From NCBI RefSeq assembly GCF_028281305.1, contig NZ_JANQKD010000056.1:1-64000 (forward strand): DNA of 64,000 bases, read 5' to 3'. Of this stretch, positions 56,971 through 64,000 are shown in pieces. Position 1 is the first letter of the stretch, and every line of letters begins with the position of its first letter. The notes under the pieces were generated by a model. The model worked only from the letters and a program-made list of their open reading frames with translations. It made no database searches and was not told the DNA's origin. This DNA comes from Pelagibius sp. Lineage in GTDB: Bacteria; Pseudomonadota; Alphaproteobacteria; Kiloniellales; Kiloniellaceae. Position numbers and translations under genes: made by a program.

Positions 56971-57903
56971 ATGGCCGAGAGCAGCGCAAGCCGTGTGAAC
57001 GTCATAGAACAGCCACGCTTCGACACGCGAGTGCTGACGCCCTACTTCTTTATCCTGCCGGCGGTTCTGGTGATGATGGCCGGCCTGCTCTACCCGGTCA
57101 TCGACGCCTTCTATCTCTCGTTCTTCGACTGGAAGATCGGCACGCCTTTTTCCAAGGCGGAGCATGTCGGGCTGGACAACTATGCGCGCATGCTGGGCGA
57201 CCCGGATGTCTGGGAATCGCTCTGGGTGACCTTCCGCTTCGGCTTCTGGACCATCTCCATCGAGATGATCCTGGGCGTGGCGCTGGCGCTGATGCTGGAA
57301 AAGCCGATCCGTGGGGCCAGCGTCTTCCGCACCATCTTCATTCTGCCGCTCATGGTCTCGCCGGTCGTGGTCGGCCTGATCTGGCGCTATCTCTTCGACG
57401 CCCGGGTCGGCTGGGTCAACTACTACCTCGGCCAGTGGTTCGGCATCGAGCCCCAGGTCTGGCTGGGGGACGCGGATCTGGCGTTCTTCGCCATCGTCTT
57501 CACCGACATCTGGCAGTGGACGCCTTTCATCTTCATCATCGTCATCGCCGGCCTCCAGGCCCTGCCCTCGGAAGTGCTGGAGGCCTCGCGCATCGACGGT
57601 GCCAATTGGTGGCAGCAGATCTTCCTGGTGAAGCTGCCGATGATCCGCTCGATCCTGGTGATCGCCCTGCTGATGCGCTTGATCGATGTCTTCCGGGCAT
57701 TGGAGGTCATGTACATCATGACCGGCGGCGGCCCGGGGCGGGCGACAGAGCTGTTGTCCCTGCACATTTACAATCGCGCTTTCGATGCGCAACTGCTGGG
57801 CTATGCATCGGCGATCTCGGTTCTGCTGATCGTGATCGTCTTCCTGCTGAGCCTCGGCATCCTGCTCCTGTCCAATCCGATGAAGGACAAGTCCGATGTT
57901 TAG
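56971..57903 (+). CDS. Carbohydrate ABC permease, MalF/UgpA type
   Basis: 310 residues, about six membrane helices starting with LTPYFFILPAVLVMMAGLLYPVIDAFYLSFFDW. The EAA loop reads EASRIDGANWWQQIFLVKLPMIRSI. The GGPGRATELLSLHIYNRAF segment is the family hallmark near the last helices. It overlaps the next permease gene by 8 nt. Confidence 0.92.
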   Translation: MAESSASRVNVIEQPRFDTRVLTPYFFILPAVLVMMAGLLYPVIDAFYLSFFDWKIGTPFSKAEHVGLDNYARMLGDPDVWESLWVTFRFGFWTISIEMILGVALALMLEKPIRGASVFRTIFILPLMVSPVVVGLIWRYLFDARVGWVNYYLGQWFGIEPQVWLGDADLAFFAIVFTDIWQWTPFIFIIVIAGLQALPSEVLEASRIDGANWWQQIFLVKLPMIRSILVIALLMRLIDVFRALEVMYIMTGGGPGRATELLSLHIYNRAFDAQLLGYASAISVLLIVIVFLLSLGILLLSNPMKDKSDV

Positions 57904-58735
57904 CGATCGTCTCGACAACCCGGCGAAGACTTGGATGCATTACGGCGGCCTTATCCTTCTGGCCGCGATTTGTCTGATGCCGATCTGGGTGATGATCTCC
58001 ACCTCGCTGAAGAACGAGGTGCTGATCTTCGACGGCAGGCCGGTCTGGTTCTTCTTCTTTCCCACCATGGAGAACTACGAATACATCCTGACCCGCGGCA
58101 GATTCGACCGCTATCTCACCAATTCCGTCATCGTCGCCACCATCTCCACCTTCCTCACGCTCTTCCTGGGCGGGCTCTGCGCCTATGCTCTTGCGCGCAC
58201 CGAGTTCCGCGGGCGCCGCCTGGTCGCCAATGCCACCTTGCTGGTGCGCATGGTGCCGCCGGCGGTCCTCGCGGTGCCGGCCTTTGCCATGGTGGCGACC
58301 TTCAGCCTCGACAACGACCTGGCTGTTCTCATCTTCTTCTACACGGCTCTCAACCTGCCTTTCGCCATCTGGCTTCTGTTCGGCTTTTACAAACAGATCC
58401 CGGTGGAACTGGAGGAAGCCGCGATCGTCGACGGCGCATCGCCGCTGCAGGTCTTCTTCCGCGTCCTGCTGCCGCTGATGAAGTCCGGCTACGCAGTGGC
58501 CGGCATCTTCGCCTTCCGCATCGCCTGGAACGAGTTCATCCTTGCGTTGCTGCTGACCGGTCGCAAGACCCGGACCCTGCCGGTGGGCGCCGCTGGCTTC
58601 ATCACCGATACCGGGGTCGAATGGGGCCGTATCATGGCCATGGGCACGCTGATTGTCATTCCGCCGCTGCTTTTCACCTTTTTCGCCGCACGCCAGATCA
58701 TCGCCGGCATGACCGCCGGCGCTGTGAAGGGCTAG
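57896..58735 (+). CDS. Carbohydrate ABC permease, MalG/UgpE type
   Basis: 279 residues, about six helices (YGGLILLAAICLMPIWVMISTSLK). The EAA loop is EEAAIVDGASPLQVFFRVLLPLMKSG and the closing segment AWNEFILALLLTGRKTRTLPVG is typical for MalG-type partners. It forms the channel with the preceding permease and is followed after 4 bp by the MetE-like gene. Confidence 0.92.
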   Translation: MFSDRLDNPAKTWMHYGGLILLAAICLMPIWVMISTSLKNEVLIFDGRPVWFFFFPTMENYEYILTRGRFDRYLTNSVIVATISTFLTLFLGGLCAYALARTEFRGRRLVANATLLVRMVPPAVLAVPAFAMVATFSLDNDLAVLIFFYTALNLPFAIWLLFGFYKQIPVELEEAAIVDGASPLQVFFRVLLPLMKSGYAVAGIFAFRIAWNEFILALLLTGRKTRTLPVGAAGFITDTGVEWGRIMAMGTLIVIPPLLFTFFAARQIIAGMTAGAVKG

Positions 58736-58739
58736 GACC

Positions 58740-59867
58740 ATGAGCAAGTTCCTGACCACCCATGTCGGCAGCCTGCCGCGCCCGGATGCGGTCTGCGACG
58801 TGCTGCAGGCCCGCGAGGAGGCCGGCGAGGCGCCCGAAGACTTTGAAGACGTGGTTGGCGAGGCCGTGGAGTCCGTGGTCGCCCGCCAGGCGGCCCTGGG
58901 GATCGACGTGGTCTCCGATGGCGAGTTCTCCAAGATCGGCTATGCCAACTATGTGAAGGACCGGCTCACCGGCTTCTCCGGAGACAGTCCGCGCATCCCC
59001 GGCGCCGACCTGGAGGACTTTCCCGGCTTCCTCAAGATGCTGGCGCGCTGGCGCGAGGGCGCCCTGCCGCGCCCCACGCCCTGCTGCACCGGCCCGGTGG
59101 AAGTCAAGGACCGTGCGCAGTCGACGGCCGACCTGGCACGGCTGCGCCGGGCCGTCGAGAAAGCCGGGGCCCATGACGGCTTCGTCAATGCCGCCTCGCC
59201 GGGCGTCATTGCCCTGTTCCAGGCCAACCAATACTATCCCGACCGCAGCGCCTATCTGGAGGCCCTGGCCGAGGCGATGAAGGAAGAATACCGCGCCATC
59301 GTCGAGGCTGGTTTCTATCTGCAGATCGACTGCCCGGACTTGGGCATGGGACGTCACACCACCTTCAAGAACGACGACGAGGCGACCTTCCTCAAGAGCG
59401 CCCACGAGCAGGTGGAGGTGCTGAACGCCGCTTTGGACGGACTGCCGGCCGAGCGGTTGCGCATTCATGTCTGCTGGGGCAACTACGAGGGGCCGCACAC
59501 CCGTGACATCGGGTTGGACAAGATCATCGGCATCGTCTTGAAGGCCAGGCCCGCGACCATTCTCTTCGAGGCGGCCAATCCGCGCCACGCCCACGAGTGG
59601 CGCGTCTTCGAGACGGTGGATCTGCCGGAAGACAAGATCCTCGCCCCCGGGGTCATCGACAGCACCTCCAACTACGTGGAGCATCCGGAACTGGTTGCCG
59701 AACGGTTGCTGAAGTTTGCCGCCATCGCCGGACCCGAGCGCGTGATGGCGGGCACGGACTGCGGCTTCGGCACCTTCGCCGGGGACGGCCTGGTGGATGC
59801 CGAGGTCTGCTACGCGAAACTGGACTCGCTGGTCGAGGGTGCGCGCCTGGCGCGTGCCCGGGTCTAG
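58740..59867 (+). CDS. MetE-like (cobalamin-independent methionine synthase II family) protein
   Basis: 375 residues matching the C-terminal catalytic half of MetE: THVGSLPRPD at the start, then ALGIDVVSDGEFSKIGYANYVKDRLTGF, LQIDCPDLGMGRH, RIHVCWGNYEGPHTRDIGLDKII, LFEAANPRHAHEW and VMAGTDCGFGTF. The His/Cys of HVCWGN and the Cys of GTDCGFG are the expected zinc ligands. Short family members act in thiol or methyl transfer and related C-S chemistry rather than methionine synthesis. It sits inside a sugar-type ABC operon with only 4 bp to the permease, so it probably acts on the imported compound; the reaction is unknown. Confidence 0.82.
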   Translation: MSKFLTTHVGSLPRPDAVCDVLQAREEAGEAPEDFEDVVGEAVESVVARQAALGIDVVSDGEFSKIGYANYVKDRLTGFSGDSPRIPGADLEDFPGFLKMLARWREGALPRPTPCCTGPVEVKDRAQSTADLARLRRAVEKAGAHDGFVNAASPGVIALFQANQYYPDRSAYLEALAEAMKEEYRAIVEAGFYLQIDCPDLGMGRHTTFKNDDEATFLKSAHEQVEVLNAALDGLPAERLRIHVCWGNYEGPHTRDIGLDKIIGIVLKARPATILFEAANPRHAHEWRVFETVDLPEDKILAPGVIDSTSNYVEHPELVAERLLKFAAIAGPERVMAGTDCGFGTFAGDGLVDAEVCYAKLDSLVEGARLARARV

Positions 59868-59928
59868 CCATGACGGGCTTTTTGTCGTCCTGAGAATCCG
59901 GCAGGCCCGCCGCTTGAAAGGAGCGACG

Positions 59929-60501
59929 ATGCGCAGAGAGCTTGATGTTCACTACGACGAGGAGACAGGGGCCTGGTTCGGCAAGTCGACGCCGATCAGC
60001 AGTGCGGAGATGCAGGGCCGCATCTGGCGCTATCGCGATCTGACCCCTTCTCCGCGCGCATTTCTGGACTGCACGCTGCCGGGCCATGTCCGCACGCTGT
60101 TCTCCGCGCTGGGCCAGGGCGCCGATGACGAGCAGCTTGAAGGGACCGCGGTCGAGCACGCCGAGAACTATCACATCGACTTCGTCAAGGCGGCACCGGG
60201 GAACGGTGCCGCGCTGCACAGCCACGGCTCGGAGGAGACCTTCATTGCCCTGACCGGCCGCTGGAAGCTGTTCTGGGGCGACCGGGGCGAGGAGTCGGCG
60301 GTGCTGGAGCCCTTCGACGGCATCGTCGTCCCCGACGGCGTCCTGCGCGGGTTCAGCAACGTTTCGGAGTCGGAGGCGGTTCTTCTTGTGGTGCTCGGTG
60401 CCCACAACACCGGCCATTGCATCTGGTCGGAGGCGTTGCGGCCGGCCTTTGCCGGGTTGGCGGGCGAGAACGGCGGGCAGCCGCCTAAAGAGACGCGGTG
60501 A
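59929..60501 (+). CDS. Cupin-domain protein at the end of the ABC/MetE-like operon
   Basis: 190 residues behind AAAGGAG. The cupin barrel is at about 75-165: GAALHSHGSEETFIALTGRWKLFWGD is the first cupin motif (HxH...E), and LEPFDGIVVPDGVLRGFSNVS the second, in which the usual His is replaced by Arg. Metal binding may therefore be incomplete or different. It follows the MetE-like gene by 61 bp. Its 3' end overlaps the convergent SDR gene by 17 bp. It may be an isomerase, dioxygenase or binding protein for a sugar derivative; not recognised more precisely. Confidence 0.8.
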   Translation: MRRELDVHYDEETGAWFGKSTPISSAEMQGRIWRYRDLTPSPRAFLDCTLPGHVRTLFSALGQGADDEQLEGTAVEHAENYHIDFVKAAPGNGAALHSHGSEETFIALTGRWKLFWGDRGEESAVLEPFDGIVVPDGVLRGFSNVSESEAVLLVVLGAHNTGHCIWSEALRPAFAGLAGENGGQPPKETR

Positions 60502-61255
60502 TGCCGCCGTCGACGTAGAGGATGTGGCCGTTGACGAAGCTGGCGGAGTCGCCGCAGAGGAAGATGGCGGCGCCCACCAGTTCCTCCACCTTGCCCCAGC
60601 GCCCGGCCGGGGTGCGCTTGGCCAGCCAGGCGCTGAACTCGGCGTCGGCCACCAGGGCGGCATTCAGCTCGGTCTCGAAATAGCCGGGCGCCAGGCCGTT
60701 GACCTGCAGGCCGTGCTTGGCCCAGTCGGTCGCCATGCCCTTGGTCAGGTTGGCGACGGCGCCCTTGGAGGCGGTGTAGGGCGCGATGCCCGGGCGGGCC
60801 AGCGCCGATTGCACCGAACAGATGTTCACGATGCGCCCGCGCCCGCGGGCGATCATATGCCGCGCCACGGCCTGGCCGACATTGAACACCGTGGTGACAT
60901 TGGTCTGCATCAGGCGTTCGAAGTCCGCCGGGTCGAAGTCTTCCAGCGGTGTGCGGTGCTGCATGCCGGCGTTGTTGATCAGGATGTCGAGGGCGCCGGT
61001 CTCCGCCTCGAAGCCGTCGACGGCGGCCTTGACCGCCGCGTGGTCGGTGGCATCGAAGGGCAGGCTGTGGACCTTGGCGCCTTCGCCCTGCAGCGTCGAT
61101 GCGGCTTCCGCCAGACGCCCGCTGTCGCGCCCGTTGAGCACCACCGCGGCGCCGGCACCGGACAGACCGCGCGCCAGGGCAAAGCCGATGCCGCGGCTGG
61201 AACCGGTGATGAGGGCGCGCTTGCCGCTCAGGTCGAAGAGGTCGAGGGAAGGCAT
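60485..61255 (-). CDS. idnO: SDR oxidoreductase, gluconate 5-dehydrogenase-like
   Basis: 256 residues, classical short-chain dehydrogenase. The cofactor site is ITGSSRGIGFALA (17-29), with NNAG at 94-97 and catalytic Ser147, Tyr160 and Lys164 (SVQSALARPGIAPYTASKGA). The opening SLDLFDLSGKRALITGSSRGIG and APYTASKGAVANLTKGMATDWAKHGLQVNGLAPGYFETELN match the IdnO/Gno group, which interconverts D-gluconate and 5-keto-D-gluconate. The idonate dehydrogenase-like gene at 61916 supports this. It may be transcribed with the GFA gene 100 bp upstream. Confidence 0.85.
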   Translation of the reverse strand: MPSLDLFDLSGKRALITGSSRGIGFALARGLSGAGAAVVLNGRDSGRLAEAASTLQGEGAKVHSLPFDATDHAAVKAAVDGFEAETGALDILINNAGMQHRTPLEDFDPADFERLMQTNVTTVFNVGQAVARHMIARGRGRIVNICSVQSALARPGIAPYTASKGAVANLTKGMATDWAKHGLQVNGLAPGYFETELNAALVADAEFSAWLAKRTPAGRWGKVEELVGAAIFLCGDSASFVNGHILYVDGGITASL

Positions 61256-61354
61256 GGCGGAGTCCTTGGCGAGGCAGGAATCGGAGGCGGTCCGCCTTTG
61301 TCGGACATGGGGAAGCGGGCGTCAACGCCGCAGCGGCGAAGGACCGGACGGCGG

Positions 61355-61762
61355 CTAGTCGGGATCTTTCTCGTAGGTCGTCGGGCCGGGCGGGAGCTGA
61401 ACCCAGGAATGCCGGCGGCAGTCATAGACGGAGTCCGTGGGCGGCGGAAAGTCCGGGTCGGCGAAGGCGCCAACCGCTACCGCGATGCCGCGGTCCTCGC
61501 AACCCTCCTCGGTGTGAAAAAGGTTGGTGCCGCAGACAGGACAGAAGCGGAACCGGAAGCGGGCACCCTGATCGCCGGTGCGCACATATTCGCTGGCCCT
61601 GCCGAAGACCTTGTAGGGCGGGCGGAAGGCGGCCAGCGCGGCGAAGACGCTGCCGGTCCGGCGCTGGCAGGCAAAGCAGTGGCACAGGCCGACGGCGACC
61701 GGCTCGCCTTGAACCTCGACGCGGAGCTGGCCGCAGCAGCAGGCGGCGGTTCGAGATTGCAT
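61355..61762 (-). CDS. GFA-family zinc protein (glutathione-dependent formaldehyde-activating enzyme-like)
   Basis: 135 residues behind GGAGG. Zinc-binding cysteines are visible in CCCGQLRVEVQ, LCHCFACQRRTGSVFAALAAF and FRFCPVCGTNLFHTEEG, the GFA/Mss4-like fold pattern. Members are related to Gfa but most have unproven activity. The gene lies between the SDR gene and the divergent idonate dehydrogenase gene. Confidence 0.88.
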   Translation of the reverse strand: MQSRTAACCCGQLRVEVQGEPVAVGLCHCFACQRRTGSVFAALAAFRPPYKVFGRASEYVRTGDQGARFRFRFCPVCGTNLFHTEEGCEDRGIAVAVGAFADPDFPPPTDSVYDCRRHSWVQLPPGPTTYEKDPD

Positions 61763-61915
61763 GGCAGTCCTCCGTGGATGGTGGTTCGCTTGCGCGCCGG
61801 TCATTGATGGCGACGAGAGCCGGGGCGTCAACGCTGACGCCGCCGATGGCAGCCTTGCAAGACCTTCCGCGCTCGGGCAGTCTTTCGGTTCCTTAGCGAC
61901 TTCGGGACATGTGCC

Positions 61916-62947
61916 ATGCGCGCGCTCGTTATCCATGCGCCCAAAGATCTCCGCAGCGAAGACTGGCCGGTCGAGGCTCCCGGCCCCGGCCAGGTGATGA
62001 TCGAGATGGCCGCCGGCGGGGTCTGCGGCTCCGACCTGCACTACTACAATCACGGCGGGTTCGGCCCGGTGCGCCTGAAGGAGCCGATGGTGCTGGGCCA
62101 CGAGGTCTCCGGGCGGGTCGCTGCGTTGGGCGAGAACGTGGAGGGGCTGGCCGAAGGCGATCTCGTCGCGATCAATCCTTCGCGGCCCTGCGGGCACTGC
62201 GCCTTCTGTCTTGAAGGGGCGCCCAACCACTGCCTGAACATGCGCTTCTACGGCTCGGCCATGCCCTTTCCCCACATTCAGGGCGCCTTCCGCCAGGCCC
62301 TGGTGGTGGAGGCCGGCCAATGCGTCAAGGCCGGGGACCTCAGCCCCGGCGAAGCGGCGATGGCGGAACCGCTTTCGGTGGCGTTGCATGCGACGCGCCG
62401 GGCCGGCGACCTCTTCGGCAAGCGCGTGCTGGTCACCGGCTGCGGGCCCATCGGGGTGCTGGCGGTCCTGAGCGCCCGGCGGGCCGGCGCGGCGGAGATC
62501 GTCGCCACCGACCTTGAGGACAAGGCGCTGTCTTTTGCCGCCGGCGCCGGCGCCGACCGCACCATCAACGTCGCCAAGGAACCCGATGCACTGGGCGCCT
62601 ATGCCGCCGGCAAGGGGTACTTCGACGTGCTGTACGAGGCGACGGGTGCCGAGCCGGCGCTCGTTTCCGCTCTCGCCGTCATGCGCCCGCGCGGCGTCGT
62701 CGTGCAGCTTGGCATGGGTGGTGAGATGACCCTGCCGATGCTGCAGATCACGGCGAAGGAGTTGGATCTTCGTGGCTCCTTCCGTTTTCACGAGGAGTTC
62801 CCCCTGGCGGTCGAACTGATGGCCAAGGGATTGATTGACGTGAAGCCGCTCATCAGCCACACCATCGGTTTCGATGACGCCATCAAGGCCTTCGAGATCG
62901 CGGGCGACCGCTCCCAGGTGATGAAGGCGCAGATCGCGTTCAACTGA
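61916..62947 (+). CDS. idnD: Zinc-dependent alcohol dehydrogenase, L-idonate 5-dehydrogenase-like
   Basis: 343 residues of the medium-chain dehydrogenase family. Catalytic zinc ligands are Cys37 (GGVCGSDLHYY) and His62-Glu63 (LGHEVSG). Structural zinc cysteines are at 92, 95, 98 and 106 (PCGHCAFCLEGAPNHC). The Rossmann motif is VTGCGPIGVLAVLSA. HYYNHGGFGPVRLKEPMVLGHEVSG and MRFYGSAMPFPHIQGAFRQ are typical of IdnD. It oxidises L-idonate to 5-keto-gluconate; together with the IdnO-like SDR it would funnel idonate to gluconate. It is divergent from the GFA gene. Confidence 0.88.
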   Translation: MRALVIHAPKDLRSEDWPVEAPGPGQVMIEMAAGGVCGSDLHYYNHGGFGPVRLKEPMVLGHEVSGRVAALGENVEGLAEGDLVAINPSRPCGHCAFCLEGAPNHCLNMRFYGSAMPFPHIQGAFRQALVVEAGQCVKAGDLSPGEAAMAEPLSVALHATRRAGDLFGKRVLVTGCGPIGVLAVLSARRAGAAEIVATDLEDKALSFAAGAGADRTINVAKEPDALGAYAAGKGYFDVLYEATGAEPALVSALAVMRPRGVVVQLGMGGEMTLPMLQITAKELDLRGSFRFHEEFPLAVELMAKGLIDVKPLISHTIGFDDAIKAFEIAGDRSQVMKAQIAFN

Positions 62948-62982
62948 CACCGCGTTCCCTCTCTGCCGCCACGAGGACCCCG

Positions 62983-63585
62983 ATGACTGAAACTACCGCT
63001 TTGCGCATGGCCTCCCGGGGCCTGCTGTCCGCCGCCCTTGCCGCTGCGTTCTGTGGCGCCGTGGTCTTCGCGTCAGGGACAGCGCCACGGGCTGCCGACC
63101 TGGCGAAGCCTGTAGGCCCCGTCGTGCTGACCGTTGCCGGCGACATCGGGGCGGCCAACCGGCCGGCCTTCGACGAAGGCACGGACTCCTTTCTGAACTA
63201 CCACGAGAAGACCTTCCAGTCGGCGGCGGAGTTCGACCGCGCCATGCTGGAATCCCTGGGCATGCAGCGGGTGGAGATCGCCTACGAAGGTTGGGCCCAG
63301 CCCTCGACCTTCGAGGGGCCTTGGCTGAAGGATGTGCTCGCTGCCGCCGGGGCAGCCGGCAAGGATGTTACGGTGGTCGCCCTGGACGGTTTCGGCGCCG
63401 AGATCCCGGCCGCCGATATCCAGGCGCTCGACTGGGTGGTCGGCCTGAAGCGCGACGGGCGCTACCTGGGCCTCGGGCAGCGGGGCCCGATCTGGCTGGT
63501 CTACCGCCGCCCCGACGGGGCCGTCCTGACGGCCGAGGACGAGCAGCGCTGGCCCTGGGCGGCCTTCTACATCGAGGTCGAGTAA
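62983..63585 (+). CDS. Secreted molybdopterin-oxidoreductase-like protein
   Basis: 200 residues with an N-terminal signal (LLSAALAAAFCGAVVFASGTAPRAA). The segment YEGWAQPSTFEGPWLKDVLAAAGAAGKDVTVVALDGFGAEIPAADIQALDWVVGLKRDGRYLGLGQRGPIWLVYRR resembles the sulfite-oxidase-like molybdopterin-binding fold as found in short periplasmic proteins. The cysteine that binds molybdenum is absent, so it may not be a molybdoenzyme. It follows idnD by 35 bp. Confidence 0.72.
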   Translation: MTETTALRMASRGLLSAALAAAFCGAVVFASGTAPRAADLAKPVGPVVLTVAGDIGAANRPAFDEGTDSFLNYHEKTFQSAAEFDRAMLESLGMQRVEIAYEGWAQPSTFEGPWLKDVLAAAGAAGKDVTVVALDGFGAEIPAADIQALDWVVGLKRDGRYLGLGQRGPIWLVYRRPDGAVLTAEDEQRWPWAAFYIEVE

Positions 63586-63595
63586 TTCTGGCTGC

Positions 63596-64000
63596 CTAGG
63601 CCGGGATTTCCTGGCCGTCCCAGGCGAAGACCTTGCCGCTGTCCTCGGGGGTCAGCCCATCGACCACACTCAGCAGGTGGCCTGCCGCCGTTGCCGGCGA
63701 GAACAGCTTCTCCGGGGCGACGCCGCGCTGGAACGGCTGCGACAGCCGGCTGTCGACGGTGCCCGGATGCAGGCCGACGCAGAGCGTCTGTTTGCGGTTG
63801 CGTGCCACTTCGATGGCCAGGCAGCGGATCGTCATGTTGAGCGCGGCCTTGGCCGCCCGATAGCCGTACCAGCCGCCCATGCGGTTGTCGCCGATGCTGC
63901 CGACGCGCGCGGAAAGCGCCGCGAAGACCGCCTTGCGCTCGCGGTCCAGCAACGGCAGGAAGTGCTTGGCCACCAGGGCCGGGCCAATGCTGTTGACCTG
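63596..64000 (-). CDS. SDR-family oxidoreductase, C-terminal part (cut by window end)
   Basis: 134 residues of a short-chain dehydrogenase, continuing beyond base 64000. The visible part runs from QVNSIGPALVAKHFLPLL through SARVGSIGDNRMGGWYGYRAAKAALNMTIRCLAIEVARNRKQTLCVGLHPGTVDSRLSQPF to the stop at 63596. Tyr and Lys of YGYRAAKAALN are the catalytic pair. The style matches CsgA/C-factor-like SDRs. The N-terminal cofactor site is outside the window. It is convergent with the preceding secreted protein gene. Confidence 0.88.
   Translation of the reverse strand, partial: QVNSIGPALVAKHFLPLLDRERKAVFAALSARVGSIGDNRMGGWYGYRAAKAALNMTIRCLAIEVARNRKQTLCVGLHPGTVDSRLSQPFQRGVAPEKLFSPATAAGHLLSVVDGLTPEDSGKVFAWDGQEIPA

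Noticed and set aside
55396-57918. 840-codon frame opposite the carbohydrate ABC genes
   Set aside because: The plus-strand genes carry clear ABC motifs and coupling. The antisense product is rich in Gln/Arg/His/Asp and has no domain, the usual shadow of GC-rich codons.

Overview
The window is 64 kb of GC-rich chromosomal DNA (by eye well above 60% GC) with densely packed genes on both strands. The initiator tRNA at the left edge has the C1xA72 mismatch and an A-U top pair in its GC-rich anticodon stem, a form I associate with alphaproteobacteria. The gene content (ROK/Frc fructose uptake, several periplasmic binding-protein ABC importers, a VC_2705-type symporter, a MauG/CCP-type cytochrome, RTX proteins) fits a heterotrophic, probably aquatic alphaproteobacterium of the Rhodospirillales/Kiloniellales kind. 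That placement is inference; no rRNA or marker gene is present. No CRISPR array, prophage or insertion sequence was recognised.

Layout. 1-3.4 kb: tRNA-fMet, a DUF2087 protein, and an MFS exporter divergent from its AraC-type regulator. 3.5-12.3 kb: a GntR regulator with two winged helices, then an eight-gene operon (polyamine-type ABC importer, GT1 glycosyltransferase, two paralogous DUF861 cupins, aldehyde dehydrogenase) behind a palindromic operator that covers a TATAAT box. 12.4-18.2 kb (minus): an ion-homeostasis operon of excisionase-like HTH protein, P-type ATPase, CPA2/TrkA-N antiporter and universal stress protein, with 4-nt overlaps at the last two junctions. 18.4-27.6 kb (minus): one 9.1-kb gene for a 3047-residue RTX protein with an intein-like Hint domain near its N-terminus, about 25 tandem DxDxDG units, DUF4214-like units and a five-block RTX tail. 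28.2-34.1 kb: a fructose system (ROK repressor divergent from FrcB-FrcC-FrcA and a PfkB kinase) with readable operators and promoter.

34.4-36.7 kb: a di-heme cytochrome c peroxidase/MauG-family protein followed by an unknown secreted protein. 36.8-42.5 kb: a YggT-like membrane protein, a sodium:solute symporter with its DUF4212 small subunit, a hypothetical protein, and a DnaQ exonuclease-CBS-DUF294 fusion. 42.5-50.4 kb: glyoxalase I, a trypsin-like protease, a convergent subtilase, a tandem AAA+ ATPase and an esterase-like phytase-family protein. 50.5-53.2 kb: a YfcG-like GST, a family III CoA-transferase and a cytochrome b561-like protein. 53.2-63 kb: a LacI regulator divergent from a carbohydrate ABC importer operon that also carries a MetE-like enzyme and a cupin, followed by gluconate 5-dehydrogenase, a GFA-family protein and an L-idonate 5-dehydrogenase-like gene, which together suggest sugar-acid catabolism. 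63-64 kb: a secreted molybdopterin-oxidoreductase-like protein and an SDR cut by the window end.

The most unusual object is the giant Hint-RTX protein. Next come the ABC/GT1/cupin/ALDH operon and the recurring hairpins placed after the binding-protein gene in all three ABC operons.
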